From the NCBI RefSeq assembly GCF_047675955.1, contig NC_132915.1, forward strand, positions 44,498,526 to 44,562,525: a stretch of 64,000 nt of DNA. The letters run 5' to 3'. Shown one piece after another: positions 40,301 through 44,670 of the stretch. A program made the position numbers and the translations under genes. The stretch comes from Chlorocebus sabaeus (taxonomy: Eukaryota > Chordata > Mammalia > Primates > Cercopithecidae). The number at the start of each line of letters is the position of its first letter. Positions within the stretch are counted from its first letter, which is position 1. Below the pieces are notes generated by a model, which made no database searches, was not told the DNA's origin, and worked only from the letters and a program-made list of their open reading frames with translations.

Positions 40301-41583
40301 TAAATGTTCCTGACACTAAGAAAAGATAAATGTTTGAGGTGATGGATAACCCAATTACCCTGATGATCACTGAACATTGTGTACAGGTAAGGAATTATCA
40401 CATGTACTCCAAAAATAGGTACAACTATGGCTCATCAATAAAAACATTCAAAAACCCAAAGAAGACAGGCAAACAGGCTGAGAAAAGACACAGGAGAGAC
40501 CAAGAGAGAGGGAAAAACAAGCAGACAAAAGGAGGTAGAGACAGAAGACAGAGAAGTCTGAGGGACTGAGAAGGACAGAGGGAAAAAAGCACGGGACAGG
40601 CAAGGTAGAGATTGTGAGGCAAATATTGAAGACAACATTGAAAGATTTCCTTAGACTACAGGGCTTCACCATCGATTTCATCATTTGTTCTTAACCTGTG
40701 GAATGACAGCTGACCCACCTTGACTACAGCTATTCTAAATCTTAACAGAATTTCCATAGCAGCTCCTTAGCAGGTCAATTAATCTCTAAGATTCAGATGA
40801 CCAGAATCCAGTCACCTTAGTAACCACTCAAAGTAAGGAATGAGATCGCCCACTTTTGTGCGAAGTAAACTTCTAGGAAATTATTATATGAGGTCTAAGC
40901 TTCATCTAAACAAGTGTTTGAGGGCACAATGTAAGACTATTGTCAAGATAAAAACCGAGTAAACAGGCAAGCACAGGTTTTATTGCCACATCTGAAAACT
41001 TAACAGGTACTATTAATTGAAATTAAATTGCTTAACTTGTTTGTCGAACAAATAGAGAACCCCAATAATATTCTTATTATCTTAAATTTCTTTTTAGCAT
41101 TGAGATCAGCATATTCTGGTTCTTCCCCTCCCCATTTCAAAGGAAATTTTTTTCAATATTTAAAAGGAACAAACATAAAAATATTTCACTGAAGAAAGCA
41201 AAATTGAAGCCTTATAAAACTACTTATAAGATGACAATATCTGAACAAGAGAGATTAAAATATGCAAAACAATCAGAAATTTTCTACTGATAATATTTGA
41301 AAACTCAGATTTCTAAACTGAATTTTCAAAGTGACCAAAGTAAGGAGGTCTGAACTAAATTAGCTTATCAATATTCAGATGGGAACAGATAAATTAATTT
41401 ACAAGCATGACATCAAAGAATCATCAGAAACATCTGAAAGATATTTTATCTAAAAGACACAAAGTAAATTACCAGGGGCGAAGCAATTCTAAGGCATCTG
41501 TAAATTTGTTGCTTAGAAATAAGTTCAATGCCACAGCACATTCTTCGAGGCCACTCTTGAGATCCACCTTGGTTGATGACGAA
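1949..41583 (-). CDS. TTC39B: TTC39B, 16 internal/3' coding exons (5' and 3' ends outside window)
   Basis: Joined on the minus strand, exons 41473-41583, 38618-38749, 37455-37531, 31506-31573, 27515-27579, 20063-20168, 18682-18747, 16460-16568, 15635-15702, 15484-15543, 14584-14745, 13559-13650, 11876-12002, 8890-8998, 4614-4731 and 1949-2065 give 1587 bp (529 codons) with matching phases, GT-AG borders and no stop. The product matches TTC39B from memory, for example EMHAEICYAECLLQKAALTF, KSLPTEKFAVRKARRY and VDDECLVKLLKGCCLKNLQR. The family (IML2/TTC39, formerly DUF3808) consists of helical TPR-like repeats. Known role: TTC39B promotes ubiquitination and degradation of liver X receptors and affects HDL and lipid metabolism. 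The human protein is roughly 680 residues, so about 120 N-terminal residues and about 30 C-terminal residues lie outside. TTC39A and TTC39C fit worse in the exon w4, w13 and w15 peptides. No frameshift or lost splice site was seen, so the copy looks functional. Confidence 0.95.
2066..3959. other. Intron, no recognisable element
   Basis: This AT-rich unique intronic sequence lies between exon w16 and an L2 fragment. A 108-codon open frame at 3527-3853 (plus) has no family resemblance and no gene context; I regard it as chance. The stretch 1263-1942 likewise shows nothing recognisable. Confidence 0.6.
3960..4080 (+). repeat. L2 3' end fragment
   Basis: It contains the L2 tail pattern 'agcacagtctctggcacacagtgggtgctcaa' scattered with changes, and ends near 'aataaatgaatg'. 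Confidence 0.65.
4086..4276 (+). mobile_element. Alu fragment with (AAAAC)n tail
   Basis: This is an old Alu lacking the central part of one arm. It starts 'gccaggcatagtagcac' and passes directly to 'tgcagtcccagctactc'. It ends in a run of AAAAC repeats (about 4242-4272). Confidence 0.8.
4614..4731 (-). CDS. TTC39B: TTC39B exon w15
   Basis: This 118-bp exon encodes FNSFSVDDECLVKLLKGCCL then KNLQRPLQAELCYNHVVE and part of Ser, a C-terminal TPR. The acceptor is TGTTTTAAG and the donor is AAAG^GTAAGA. Confidence 0.95.
4899..5180 (+). mobile_element. AluJ SINE
   Basis: This is a full-length, diverged Alu. It has the J-type 'cacttgagcccaggagctc' and 'ctgcagtgagctatgat' bases and a middle A-rich linker expanded with T's. 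Confidence 0.85.
5181..8394. other. Intron, largely unique sequence
   Basis: I see no transposon here. Visible small features are a perfect two-copy 18-bp tandem repeat at 7259-7294, a G-rich patch at 7214-7232 and a short TGTC run near 7530-7544. Several 60-96-codon frames are chance. Confidence 0.6.
7259..7294. repeat. Perfect 2 x 18-bp tandem duplication
   Basis: The unit 'aacttctctccattttcc' occurs twice without a gap or mismatch. This is consistent with a recent replication-slippage duplication. Confidence 0.95.
8395..8810 (+). repeat. L1M 3' UTR fragment
   Basis: It contains the mammalian-wide L1 3' end signature: 'ataccatacaattcaccta', 'cagccatcaccacag' and 'tttgtctattctgactat'. It is truncated. 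A small CCATCCT-type duplication sits at 8565-8593. It lies about 80 bp from exon w14 on the donor side. Confidence 0.75.
8890..8998 (-). CDS. TTC39B: TTC39B exon w14
   Basis: This 109-bp exon encodes EMMYVWNGFSIVSKRKDLSE then NLLVTVEKAEAALQSQ and one base. The EM.Y.WNGF motif is family-specific. The acceptor is TTCCTCATTAG and the donor is CAAA^GTAAGT. Confidence 0.95.
8999..10629. other. Intron, no recognisable element
   Basis: AT-rich intron. Frames of 63-102 codons are not supported as genes. There is nothing else I can name. Confidence 0.55.
10630..11010 (+). repeat. L1M ORF2 3'-terminal fragment
   Basis: It shows the L1 ORF2 end pattern 'acccaatgaaaaattagagaagaatatgaacaa', 'cacatgaaaagatgctc' and 'ggaaatgcaaattaaaa', then a decayed '...attacaaaaactgg' segment. 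It is old and internally deleted. Confidence 0.75.
11240..11560 (-). mobile_element. hAT-Charlie-type nonautonomous DNA transposon (name uncertain)
   Basis: The sequence 'ccagttatggctcttgagcactggaaatatggctag' and the later 'aatgtggctattagaaaa' resemble the medium-copy Charlie-related MITE whose ends read 'cagtgctgtccaatag'. The terminal bases are eroded. I cannot assign the subfamily. Confidence 0.5.
11876..12002 (-). CDS. TTC39B: TTC39B exon w13
   Basis: This 127-bp exon encodes QVDSLKQRIAGKSLPTEKFA then VRKARRYSASLPAPVKLILPAL. The IAGKS.PTEKFA.RK.RRY stretch is invariant in TTC39A and TTC39B. The acceptor is CTTCACAG, chosen over ACAG four bases later because only the former keeps the frame. 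The donor is CTG^GTATCT. Confidence 0.95.
12065..12252 (+). mobile_element. MER20 (hAT-Charlie) DNA transposon
   Basis: It contains the MER20 core 'accagcagcagcatcacctgg', 'gacctactgaatcag' and 'aagccctccaggtgattctg', ending 'gagaaccactga'. It is nearly full-length and starts about 60 bp upstream of exon w13 in transcript sense. Confidence 0.85.
12256..13295. other. Intron, no recognisable element
   Basis: No repeat or gene could be supported here. The open frame at 12563-12760 is not recognisable. Confidence 0.5.
13296..13509 (-). mobile_element. AluJ-like SINE, 5' truncated
   Basis: It has a 26-nt T run (poly-A tail on the minus strand) followed by Alu sequence through 'tttttagtagagatgagattttgcc', then stops in unique intron. 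It lies in the gene's own orientation, about 50 bp from the donor of exon w12. Confidence 0.85.
13559..13650 (-). CDS. TTC39B: TTC39B exon w12
   Basis: This 92-bp exon encodes ATYVFLKAAILSMLPEEDVV then ATNENVVTLF and two bases of Arg. The acceptor is TTTTCTCAAG and the donor is CAG^GTATGT. A 5'-truncated Alu ends about 50 bp past the donor. Confidence 0.94.
14088..14372 (-). mobile_element. AluJo-like SINE
   Basis: This is a full-length, strongly diverged Alu in antisense on the plus strand. It has J-type 'gatcatagctcactgtagcctcgaactc'. Confidence 0.85.
14584..14745 (-). CDS. TTC39B: TTC39B exon w11
   Basis: This 162-bp, phase-0 exon encodes AQEVFRKCVSVQEEWKQFHH, LCYWELMWINVFQQNWMQAY and YYSDLLCKESKWSK. 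The WKQFHH.CYWELMW block is the strongest TTC39 signature and marks a TPR unit. The acceptor is GATTTACAG and the donor is AAG^GTAAAG. Confidence 0.95.
15484..15543 (-). CDS. TTC39B: TTC39B exon w10
   Basis: This 60-bp, phase-0 exon encodes GSLVLFYHARIELLKGNLEE, a TPR-like helix. The acceptor is TTGCTCTGCAG and the donor is GAG^GTAATT. It corresponds to the LFF.GRIE segment of TTC39A. Confidence 0.94.
15544..15634 (-). other. TTC39B: 91-nt mini-intron between exons w9 and w10
   Basis: The transcript-sense intron begins GTACGC and ends CTTGCTCTGCAG with a good pyrimidine tract. Reading through it from exon w9 reaches an in-frame TAA after 13 codons. Retention would therefore truncate the protein. 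It is the shortest intron in the window; the others are 738 nt to 7.3 kb. Confidence 0.9.
15635..15702 (-). CDS. TTC39B: TTC39B exon w9
   Basis: This 68-bp exon encodes TGEVNVAEAERLLAPFLQQF then PN. The acceptor is TTTCTAG. The donor AAT^GTACGC departs from consensus at -1, +3 and +4. Only 91 nt separate it from exon w10. Confidence 0.93.
15975..16014. repeat. 2 x 20-bp tandem duplication
   Basis: 'attttctgtaaagaaattt' is followed directly by a second copy differing only near its end. This is a small slippage duplication in the w8-w9 intron. Confidence 0.85.
16262..16416 (-). mobile_element. Old Alu monomer (FLAM/AluJ-like)
   Basis: This is a single Alu arm, 'gagacagggtctcgctctgttgcccagg' to 'ccaccatgtctggcc', with no second arm. 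It lies 43 bp from exon w8. Confidence 0.75.
16460..16568 (-). CDS. TTC39B: TTC39B exon w8
   Basis: This 109-bp exon encodes ELGLLQLREGASGKSMRSAL then CCLTILAFHTYISLIL and the first base of Gly. The GLLQL.EG motif is family-typical. The acceptor is TTCCCATAG and the donor is CTTG^GTAAGA. An old Alu monomer ends 43 bp beyond the donor side of the exon. Confidence 0.94.
16630..16890 (-). repeat. L1 3' UTR fragment, antisense
   Basis: 'gtgtacccatcaccc', 'ttcttcccccacccctccc' and 'gctcccatttataagtgaaaa' match the reverse complement of the L1MA/L1P 3' region. The Alu at 16899 interrupts it. Confidence 0.75.
16899..17180 (-). mobile_element. Alu SINE (J/S-like) with target-site duplication
   Basis: This is a full Alu in antisense with a small deletion in the left arm. 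The flanks 'tatttagaaactctttaa' and 'tattcagaaactttaaa' are the duplicated target. Confidence 0.88.
17390..17990 (-). repeat. L2 LINE, antisense
   Basis: It starts with the reverse of the L2 3' end, 'gtgcaaggcactatggtgggtatgaacaaacatgg'. It continues through 'ggcatttatctcaaccc', 'ccagtttaacaggagt' and 'gaactttattcgagaggcaattcagagcc', all of which follow the reversed L2 consensus order. Confidence 0.7.
17991..18681. other. Intron, no recognisable element
   Basis: AT-rich sequence between the L2 and exon w7. I see nothing nameable here. Confidence 0.5.
18682..18747 (-). CDS. TTC39B: TTC39B exon w7
   Basis: This 66-bp exon encodes MLSLLPARIIRLLEFIGFSG then NR. The conserved SLLPARIIRLLEFIGFSG core of the family is intact. 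It is phase 0 at both ends. The acceptor is TTTCTTACAG. The donor AGG^GTACAA is weak (A at +3, C at +4). Confidence 0.94.
18960..19560 (+). pseudogene. Endogenous retrovirus pol remnant (RNase H/integrase junction region)
   Basis: From about 19130 the translation in shifting frames resembles the RNase H part of a class-I-type endogenous retroviral pol: the KHDW.-like and WGR.MW-like stretches lie in a 79-codon frame at 19197-19436. The continuing '...agaagattttaacaaccaattggat' region belongs to the same ORF in another frame. Frame changes and substitutions have destroyed the gene, and no LTR is visible on either side. Its start (18960-19130) is uncertain. It is a fossil in the w6-w7 intron, in the orientation opposite to TTC39B. 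I did not reconstruct the protein. Confidence 0.65.
20063..20168 (-). CDS. TTC39B: TTC39B exon w6
   Basis: This 106-bp exon encodes ECLSILHEIQKNKLQQEFFY then EFEGGVKLGTGAFNL. The EGGVKLG.GAFNL motif is the family signature. The acceptor is TTCAATCCAG and the donor is TTG^GTAAGG. A 7.3-kb intron containing the Tigger1 element precedes it. Confidence 0.95.
20169..21988. other. Intron, mostly unique; (TG)n microsatellite
   Basis: No gene or large repeat is recognised. A (TG)10-type microsatellite lies at 21901-21920, just before the Tigger1 element. The stretch 19561-20062 on the other side of exon w6 also holds nothing I can name. Confidence 0.55.
22365..24420 (+). pseudogene. Tigger1 transposase pseudogene
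   Basis: This is the decayed pogo-type transposase (CENP-B-like N-terminal HTH, DDE core). Recognisable pieces are 'FNVDKMVFYWKKRLSRTF' near 23210, 'AWMIAHLFIAWFTKYF' near 23450 and 'TNTTSILQPKDQGVILTFKS' near 23630. Frameshifts, stops, a poly-A expansion at 23525-23539 and the Alu at 22812 break it. The conserved motif ILQPMDQG reads ILQPKDQG. It cannot encode an active enzyme. Confidence 0.9.
22812..23105 (+). mobile_element. AluS SINE inside Tigger1
   Basis: This is a full Alu ('gccaggcacggtggctcac') inserted in the transposase region, with 'ataaaagtgca'/'aaaaagtacaa' as the likely duplicated target. Confidence 0.92.
24530..24792 (-). mobile_element. AluY-like SINE with internal deletion, inside Tigger1
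   Basis: Antisense Alu with 'caagctccgcctcccgggttcacaccattctcctgcc'. About 30-45 bp are missing after 'ctggctggagcg', so the box around the usual 'cagtggcgcgatctcggctcac' is gone. A further small deletion lies near 'tttcaccatggtctcaatc'. Confidence 0.9.
25200..26822 (+). repeat. Old L1 (L1ME/HAL1-like) fragments
   Basis: A-rich sense-strand LINE sequence. 'gagctgaaagaaggaaaaactcatcaacccagaatactgtag' and later 'atcaactgcccaactatatgc' follow L1 order between ORF1 and the start of ORF2. The Alu at 25850 interrupts it. No intact frame remains. Confidence 0.65.
25850..26150 (+). mobile_element. AluS SINE
   Basis: Full-length Alu with an A20 tail. 'gcataaagg' at 25841-25849 and again at 26152-26160 is the target-site duplication. 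Confidence 0.93.
26824..27123 (+). mobile_element. AluY-like SINE
   Basis: Full-length Alu with 'gagatcaagaccatcctgg' and 'gaatggcatgaacccggg' (Y type). The 15-bp 'aaaatcaataaggat' is present on both sides, a clean target-site duplication. Confidence 0.93.
27515..27579 (-). CDS. TTC39B: TTC39B exon w5
   Basis: This 65-bp exon encodes DENMINFIKGGLKIRTSYQI then Y and two bases of Lys. The acceptor is TTATTTTCAG and the donor is AA^GTAAGT. The FIKGG motif is shared by all TTC39 paralogues. Confidence 0.95.
27580..28373. other. Intron, no recognisable element
   Basis: No repeat or gene is recognised. The frames at 27904-28176 and 28091-28273 have no support. The stretch 27124-27514 before exon w5 is similarly featureless. 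Confidence 0.55.
28374..28672 (+). mobile_element. Alu SINE (S/Y-like)
   Basis: Full Alu starting 'ggccgggcgcagtggctcac' with a short deletion ('gtaatccctttggg'). Flanks 'agaaagatgctct'/'agaaaatgttctg' are the likely target duplication. Confidence 0.92.
29025..29096. repeat. 18-bp minisatellite, 4 copies
   Basis: Four consecutive 18-bp units: 'atcatgcgtggagaggga', 'gccaagcatagggacgga', 'gtcatgcacggggatggg', 'atcatgcacaggatgtca'. Because the period is a multiple of three, it gives a repeating hexapeptide in one minus-strand frame, which is not a gene. Confidence 0.85.
29540..29815 (-). repeat. L2 fragment, antisense
   Basis: 'gcagagaagtgaccaagtcagagactcatttttaaga' matches the reversed L2 block that normally reads as the 'gtcactcccctgct' region. 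The rest is weakly similar. Confidence 0.5.
30102..30409 (+). mobile_element. AluS SINE
   Basis: Full Alu starting 'ggccaggtgtggtggctcatg'. It has a C-rich interruption 'accactccgcacccctcc' before the poly-A, which is unusual. Flanks 'aagattgt' and 'agactgt' are a short likely target duplication. Confidence 0.92.
30931..31242 (-). mobile_element. AluS SINE with 29-T internal expansion
   Basis: Antisense Alu. The middle A-rich linker, normally a few bases, is expanded to about 29 T's (31089-31115). 'aaagtttctt' flanks both sides as target duplication. Confidence 0.92.
31506..31573 (-). CDS. TTC39B: TTC39B exon w4
   Basis: This 68-bp exon encodes EMHAEICYAECLLQKAALTF then VQ, one of the most conserved TTC39 segments. 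It distinguishes TTC39B from TTC39A, which I recall with EIHAEVCYAE. The acceptor is TTTTCATAG and the donor is CAG^GTAATG. Confidence 0.95.
31929..32235 (+). mobile_element. AluS SINE
   Basis: Full Alu starting 'ggctgtgcgcggtggttcatg', with an A14 tail. Confidence 0.92.
32690..32910 (+). repeat. MIR SINE
   Basis: It contains MIR order: 'gagcctgggctgctaaaaacgctc', 'ctggctataggaccttg', 'tttcctcatttataaa', 'ggatcaaatgaggtac' and 'gcactggatcaatgctagct'. Confidence 0.8.
32911..33480. other. Intron, no recognisable element
   Basis: No gene or repeat supported; 33104-33307 is an unsupported open frame. The stretch 32236-32689 is also unremarkable. Confidence 0.5.
33481..33790 (-). repeat. L2 fragment, antisense
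   Basis: 'aatggccttgaatgttagagtctacacttgattcaggaggcaacagtgagtcag' matches the reversed L2 pattern usually reading 'gggccttgtaggcc...ttggattttattc'. It is preceded by a GGTGG-rich patch. Confidence 0.5.
34423..34975 (-). mobile_element. Old Alu arm split by an LTR
   Basis: The left piece (34423-34492) ends 'gcttactgcaacctc'; the right piece (34876-34975) resumes 'ctccgcctcctgggctcaagg'. Together they form one Alu arm in antisense. The second arm is not evident. Confidence 0.85.
34493..34875 (+). mobile_element. Solo LTR of ERVL-MaLR (THE1/MST type)
   Basis: It starts 'tgtgatatggttaggctttg', contains 'ccacccaaatctcatcttgaattgtaatccc', 'ttggatcatggggctgg' and the polyadenylation part 'gtcaattaaacctctttcc', and ends 'ggactaacaca'. 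About 383 bp with no internal retroviral sequence, so it is a solo LTR left by recombination. The U3 part is opposite to TTC39B. Confidence 0.9.
35364..35663 (+). mobile_element. AluY-like SINE
   Basis: Full Alu starting 'ggctgggtgcggtggctcatg' with 'gaatggcgtgaacccggg'. A 'gcttgcttgcagtgag' duplication sits in the right arm. Confidence 0.92.
35684..35821 (-). mobile_element. AluS SINE, 5' truncated
   Basis: Antisense Alu beginning after a (TTA)n tract and stopping at 'gcctcctgagtagctgg'. It faces the Alu ending at 35663, making a close inverted pair. Confidence 0.9.
35823..36616. other. Intron, no recognisable element
   Basis: Unique-looking sequence between the truncated Alu and the first copy of the direct repeat. 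I see nothing nameable. Confidence 0.5.
36617..36838. repeat. Direct repeat copy A (~222 bp), flanks exon w3
   Basis: It starts 'ctgatcatgaaccttctgcc' and ends near 'aaaaaaatttttaatag'. Copy B is at 37949-38173 in the same orientation, about 1.33 kb away. Alignment by eye gives roughly 13-16 mismatches plus a 4-bp indel. I do not recognise it as a known transposon family. Confidence 0.9.
36839..37420 (+). repeat. L1M (L1ME-like) 3' fragment
   Basis: 'aactgccagtcccggttattccacttttagaaatctatcttatg', 'caccattatttgtaacagtgaaaa' and 'gtggaatatcacacagctgttaaa' follow the old L1 ORF2 end. Then comes an A14 run and the 'ggttacttttggaaggtcag' 3' UTR part. Confidence 0.7.
37455..37531 (-). CDS. TTC39B: TTC39B exon w3
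   Basis: This 77-bp exon encodes YRKKYTVVESFSSLLSRGSL then EQLSE. The acceptor is GACGTAG after a pyrimidine-rich tract and the donor is G^GTAAAA. Because 77 is not a multiple of three, loss of this exon would shift the frame. It lies between two direct copies of a ~220-bp segment (36617-36838 and 37949-38173), described separately. Confidence 0.92.
37949..38173. repeat. Direct repeat copy B (~225 bp)
   Basis: Second copy of the segment at 36617-36838, from 'ctgatcatgaaccttctgcc' to 'aaaaattttgatag'. It contains 'acatttatcat' where copy A has 'atatcat'. The flanking bases differ from those of copy A, so the duplicated unit ends where the similarity ends. Confidence 0.9.
38618..38749 (-). CDS. 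TTC39B: TTC39B exon w2
   Basis: This 132-bp exon encodes AKESMYHALGYSTIVVLQAV followed by LTFEQQDIQNGISAMKDALQTCQ. The acceptor is TCTCCCCAG and the donor is AA^GTATGA. Phase is preserved from start to end. The alternating short helices and the MTFE/LTFE-like motif are typical of the TTC39 N-terminal half. Confidence 0.93.
38750..39756. other. Intron, no recognisable element
   Basis: Contains a 108-codon plus-strand frame (38954-39280) without recognisable similarity; probably chance. The stretches 37532-37948 and 38174-38617 are also unremarkable. Confidence 0.5.
39757..40050 (-). mobile_element. AluS SINE
   Basis: Antisense Alu with a (TTTA)n tail region (39757-39776). It ends a little short at 'ggcctaagcc'. 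Confidence 0.9.
40456..40605. repeat. Polypurine (GA-rich) tract
   Basis: About 150 bp of nearly uninterrupted purines with scattered C (for example 'gaccaagagagagggaaaaa'). The minus-strand frames over it are low-complexity shadows. It could in principle form triplex-type DNA. Confidence 0.75.
41473..41583 (-). CDS. TTC39B: TTC39B exon w1 (most 5' exon found)
   Basis: This 111-bp exon reads SSSTKVDLKSGLEECAVALN and continues through LFLSNKFTDALELLRP, the start of the conserved IML2/TTC39 fold. The acceptor is CTTTAG and the donor is TG^GTAATT. It enters and leaves in the same phase (one base, 36 codons, two bases), so skipping it would keep the frame. The split Trp codon (TG/G) is completed by exon w2. 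An upstream exon must supply the first two bases of its first codon; I could not find that exon before 64000. Confidence 0.93.
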
Positions 41584-41639
41584 CTAAAGATCAAGAAAAA
41601 AACACAGAGAATTTCTGTAGTTTTACCATCAACAAGTTG

Positions 41640-41845
41640 TCCCCAGGGAGTGTGTGTATGTGGATTCTGGAGACAGGACAGGCTGGAATTCTAACTTTGC
41701 TGCTTACTGTCTATAAGATCCCTGAGTCTCAATTTTCTTATCTGTAAAACGGGAAGACCAACACCTACTTTGTGGGGCTGCTGTGAAGATGAGGTAAACT
41801 GACAAACGCTGTCACAGCAGGCGCTAAATAGATGATAGTTCCCTT
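41640..41845 (+). repeat. MIR SINE
   Basis: MIR order is clear: 'ttgctgcttactgtctataag', 'ctcaattttcttatctgtaaaacggg', 'ggggctgctgtgaagatgagg' and 'caggcgctaaata'. It begins about 60 bp upstream of the exon w1 acceptor in transcript sense. Confidence 0.85.
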
Positions 41846-42499
41846 CCCCACTGCTTCAAAGACCGTAAGTGTAGGAATTCCACACTTTTGTACATGGAGG
41901 AGGGGGAGACTATTTTATTTTAGTCTGGTTATATATGGGGGAAAAACGTGCTTCACTGGAAAACCATGCACTGCCAAGACTCTAGAGGAGATCTCTACAG
42001 GTAATTAGATTCTGATTCCCAGGGAGCTTACAACTCTGTAAATTGCAGATAACTAATAGCAGTGCAAAATAACTGTTGTCTATAGGCATGTTAATTTTGC
42101 CTGGCCAGTAGAGGCTCAACTAACTTCCCTCCCCAGCTGTGGAATAAGTTAGTTTTCCTGGATTTGCACATTAATTTCAACAATACTTCACAGAAATTTG
42201 TTCTGTTTTGATTTCTCCTTTGAATCTGTTATAACATCTGCCAAATGTCCTCATCTATAATTAATAATTAATCAGTGATTAAATAAAATCCTTAACATGT
42301 TCATTTTTGTATCTATATGAGTCATGATTTTATCCTTTTTTCAAAATTATATTAATCACCTATGATTGACAGAAATTTTGTTCTTTAAAGCCATCTCTAA
42401 AATGTTTCGTGTAACGACTTGTAAAAGGGCAATATTTCAGTAAGCAAATGAGCAGTAGGATGATTTGGTAAACAAAAATGCTGTTAAGAAATAAACCAG
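41846..42499. other. Intron, no recognisable element
   Basis: AT-rich intron. I see no repeat or gene. Confidence 0.5.
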
Positions 42500-42773
42500 C
42501 AGGCATGTTTGGCTCATGCCCAGCACTTTAGGGGATGGAGGCAGGAGGAATACTTGAGGCTCGGAGTTCAAGACCTGGGCCACAGAGTGAGCACTCGTCT
42601 CTATAAAAAAGTTTTTTTCAAAAGCCAGGCATGTGGTGTGTGCCTGTAATCCCAGCTACAGGTATTGCGGTGGGAGGGTCGCTTGAGCGCAGGAGTTTGT
42701 GGTGTAGTGAGCCATGATCATGCCACTGTACTCTAGTCTGAGCGATAGAGACCTTGTCTCAAAAAAATAAAAT
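42500..42773 (+). mobile_element. AluJ SINE (first of three tandem Alus)
   Basis: Old Alu with deletions in the left arm ('aagacctgggccacagagtgag') and J-type 'cttgagcgcaggag'. Its A-rich tail 'aaaaaaataaaatg' leads directly into the next Alu. Confidence 0.82.
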
Positions 42774-42775
42774 GG

Positions 42776-43068
42776 GGCCGGGCATGGTGACTGATTACAG
42801 CACTTTGGGGGGCTGAGGCAGGTGAATCACCCGAGGTCAGGAGTTTGAGACCAGCCTGACCAGCATGGTGAAACCCCATCTCTATTAAAAATACAAAACT
42901 AGCAGAGTGTGGTGGCACATGCCTGTAATCCCAGCTACTCAGGAGGCTGAGGCAGGAGAATCACGTGAACCCAGGAGTCAGAGGAGCAGTGAGCCGAGAT
43001 TGCACCATTGCACTCCAGCCTGGGCAACGGGAGTGAAACTCCATCTCAAATAAATAAATAAATAAAAT
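42776..43068 (+). mobile_element. AluS SINE (second of three)
   Basis: Starts 'ggccgggcatggtgactg' in the tail of the previous Alu. It lacks part of the first ~10 bases after 'gactg'. Tail is (AAAT)n. Confidence 0.9.
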
Positions 43069-43069
43069 G

Positions 43070-43380
43070 GGCCAGGTGCGGTGACTCAGACCTCTAATTC
43101 CAGCACTTTGGGAGGCCAAAGCAGGTGGATCATTTGAGGTCAGGAGTTTGAGACCAGCCTGGCCAACATGGTGAAACCCCATCTCAACTAAAAATACAAA
43201 AATTAGCTGGGCTGGGCGTGGTGTTGCACTCCTATAATCCCAGCTACTCAGGAGGCTGAGGCAGGAGAACTGCTTGAACCTGGAAGGTAGAGGTTGCAGT
43301 GAGCCAAGACCATGCCACTGCATTCCAGCTGGGCAACAGAGCAAGATGCTGTCTCAAAAACTAACTAAATAAATAAATGA
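43070..43380 (+). mobile_element. AluS SINE (third of three)
   Basis: Starts 'ggccaggtgcggtgactcag' in the (AAAT)n tail of the second Alu. It contains a local 'gctgggctgggcg' duplication in the right arm start. Tail has AAAT repeats. Confidence 0.9.
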
Positions 43381-43599
43381 AATAAAAATAAATATAATAA
43401 ACTTGATAAGTATTTGAAGTTGAGTTTCCATCCCACCAACCTCTTTAATTTCATTCTTTAAGACATGAAAGCAAAGTGCCCCTTCAGTGACTCCTCTAGC
43501 AGGAGTAGGTTCTGAGGGCAATGCCAGAACACCTTCCCCTCGCAGGTCTTCTCATGGCTCCTTCTTGTTATTCAGATCTCAACTAATGCAGAGCAGCCT

Positions 43600-43830
43600 G
43601 GCTGACCCACTCCCATCCTGTCTCACTGTTTTTCCTTCCACCATTATTACCATCCAAAAGTATTTTGTGCATGTAGCATTTGTAGACATGCTTGTCTGTC
43701 TTCCCTCTCTAGAACACAAATGCAAGGAGGTTGTTTTAGTCATTCCTGTGCACCAGTGCCTTCGACAATACCTAGAACATATTACATGCTCAAAAAATAT
43801 TGCTGAGTGGTGAATGGGTGGATACAACTG
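43600..43830 (+). repeat. L2 3' end
   Basis: 'cttccctctctagaacacaaatgcaaggagg', 'caccagtgccttcgacaatacctagaaca' and 'tgctcaaaaaatattgctgagtg' follow the L2 3' consensus. Confidence 0.75.
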
Positions 43831-44214
43831 TTCTGAGTAGAAACAGAGACTTCTTCATGCCTAGAGTTTAAGACACCTCCTCTAGGATGGAGTAGAACCA
43901 AGACAAGCTCTTAACGGAGGGCTAAGAATTGCTTTGCCCTTAAGTTTCCAGTGAACGAAGAGCTCAAATAAGAATGCTAGGAGTTCACAAACCTCTCACA
44001 GCAAGATTTTTCACAAGAAAGTTGCCTGATACCTCCTGTACCAGTCCATAACCAAATTTTGTCAGTGTTACCTCCTGAACGTCTCTTGAATTTATCCTGT
44101 CTCATCTCTACCGTCCAGCACAGGTTAGTCATCAGGTGTTGCCTGGGGTCTATAGACCCATTTCTTTCCCCATTGCCTACCTCTGCTCCCCCTCATCAAA
44201 TCTTTACCTAGAGT

Positions 44215-44670
44215 CCTTTCAACTAATATTTATGCTAAATATGTGCCAGGTACTCTTCTAGGTGCTGGCAATACAGCAATGAACAAGACACACAGGATCC
44301 CAGGCTCTCAAAGAGCTTTCGTTCTACTGGAAAAGGGAGGGCAGATTTGCACAAGCAGACCAAGAACTGACCAGGGTCATCCCTGATTGGGATAAGTGGT
44401 TTGGAACAGAACCTAGGTTTTGGGGGAGGCAGGGGTGGGGAGAAGGCCCAAGATTAATGAGGACGGTCAGGAAAAGCTCTCCAAAAAGGTGACATCCAAT
44501 CGCCGTATGATGGAGCTAGCCATGGGAATATCTAGGTTGAGGGCAGAGGGGGCATTCTAAACTGGGAACGTGATGAGCAAGGCAGAGAATGAAAGAAAAC
44601 AAGGACAGAAAACAGGCAAAAGCCAGAAACCATAGTGGCAGAGAGGATGAATTTTATTCTTTGAACAAAA
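44215..44670 (-). repeat. L2, antisense 3' half
   Basis: Reversed L2 order: 'atgtgccaggtactcttctaggtgctggcaatacagcaatgaacaagacac', 'gtcaggaaaagctctccaaaaaggtgacatcc', then 'gcagagaggatgaattttattc'. Confidence 0.78.

Noticed and set aside
40330..40569. 79-codon basic, Lys/Arg-rich open frame
   Set aside because: It is a translation of the polypurine tract, and low-complexity composition explains it.
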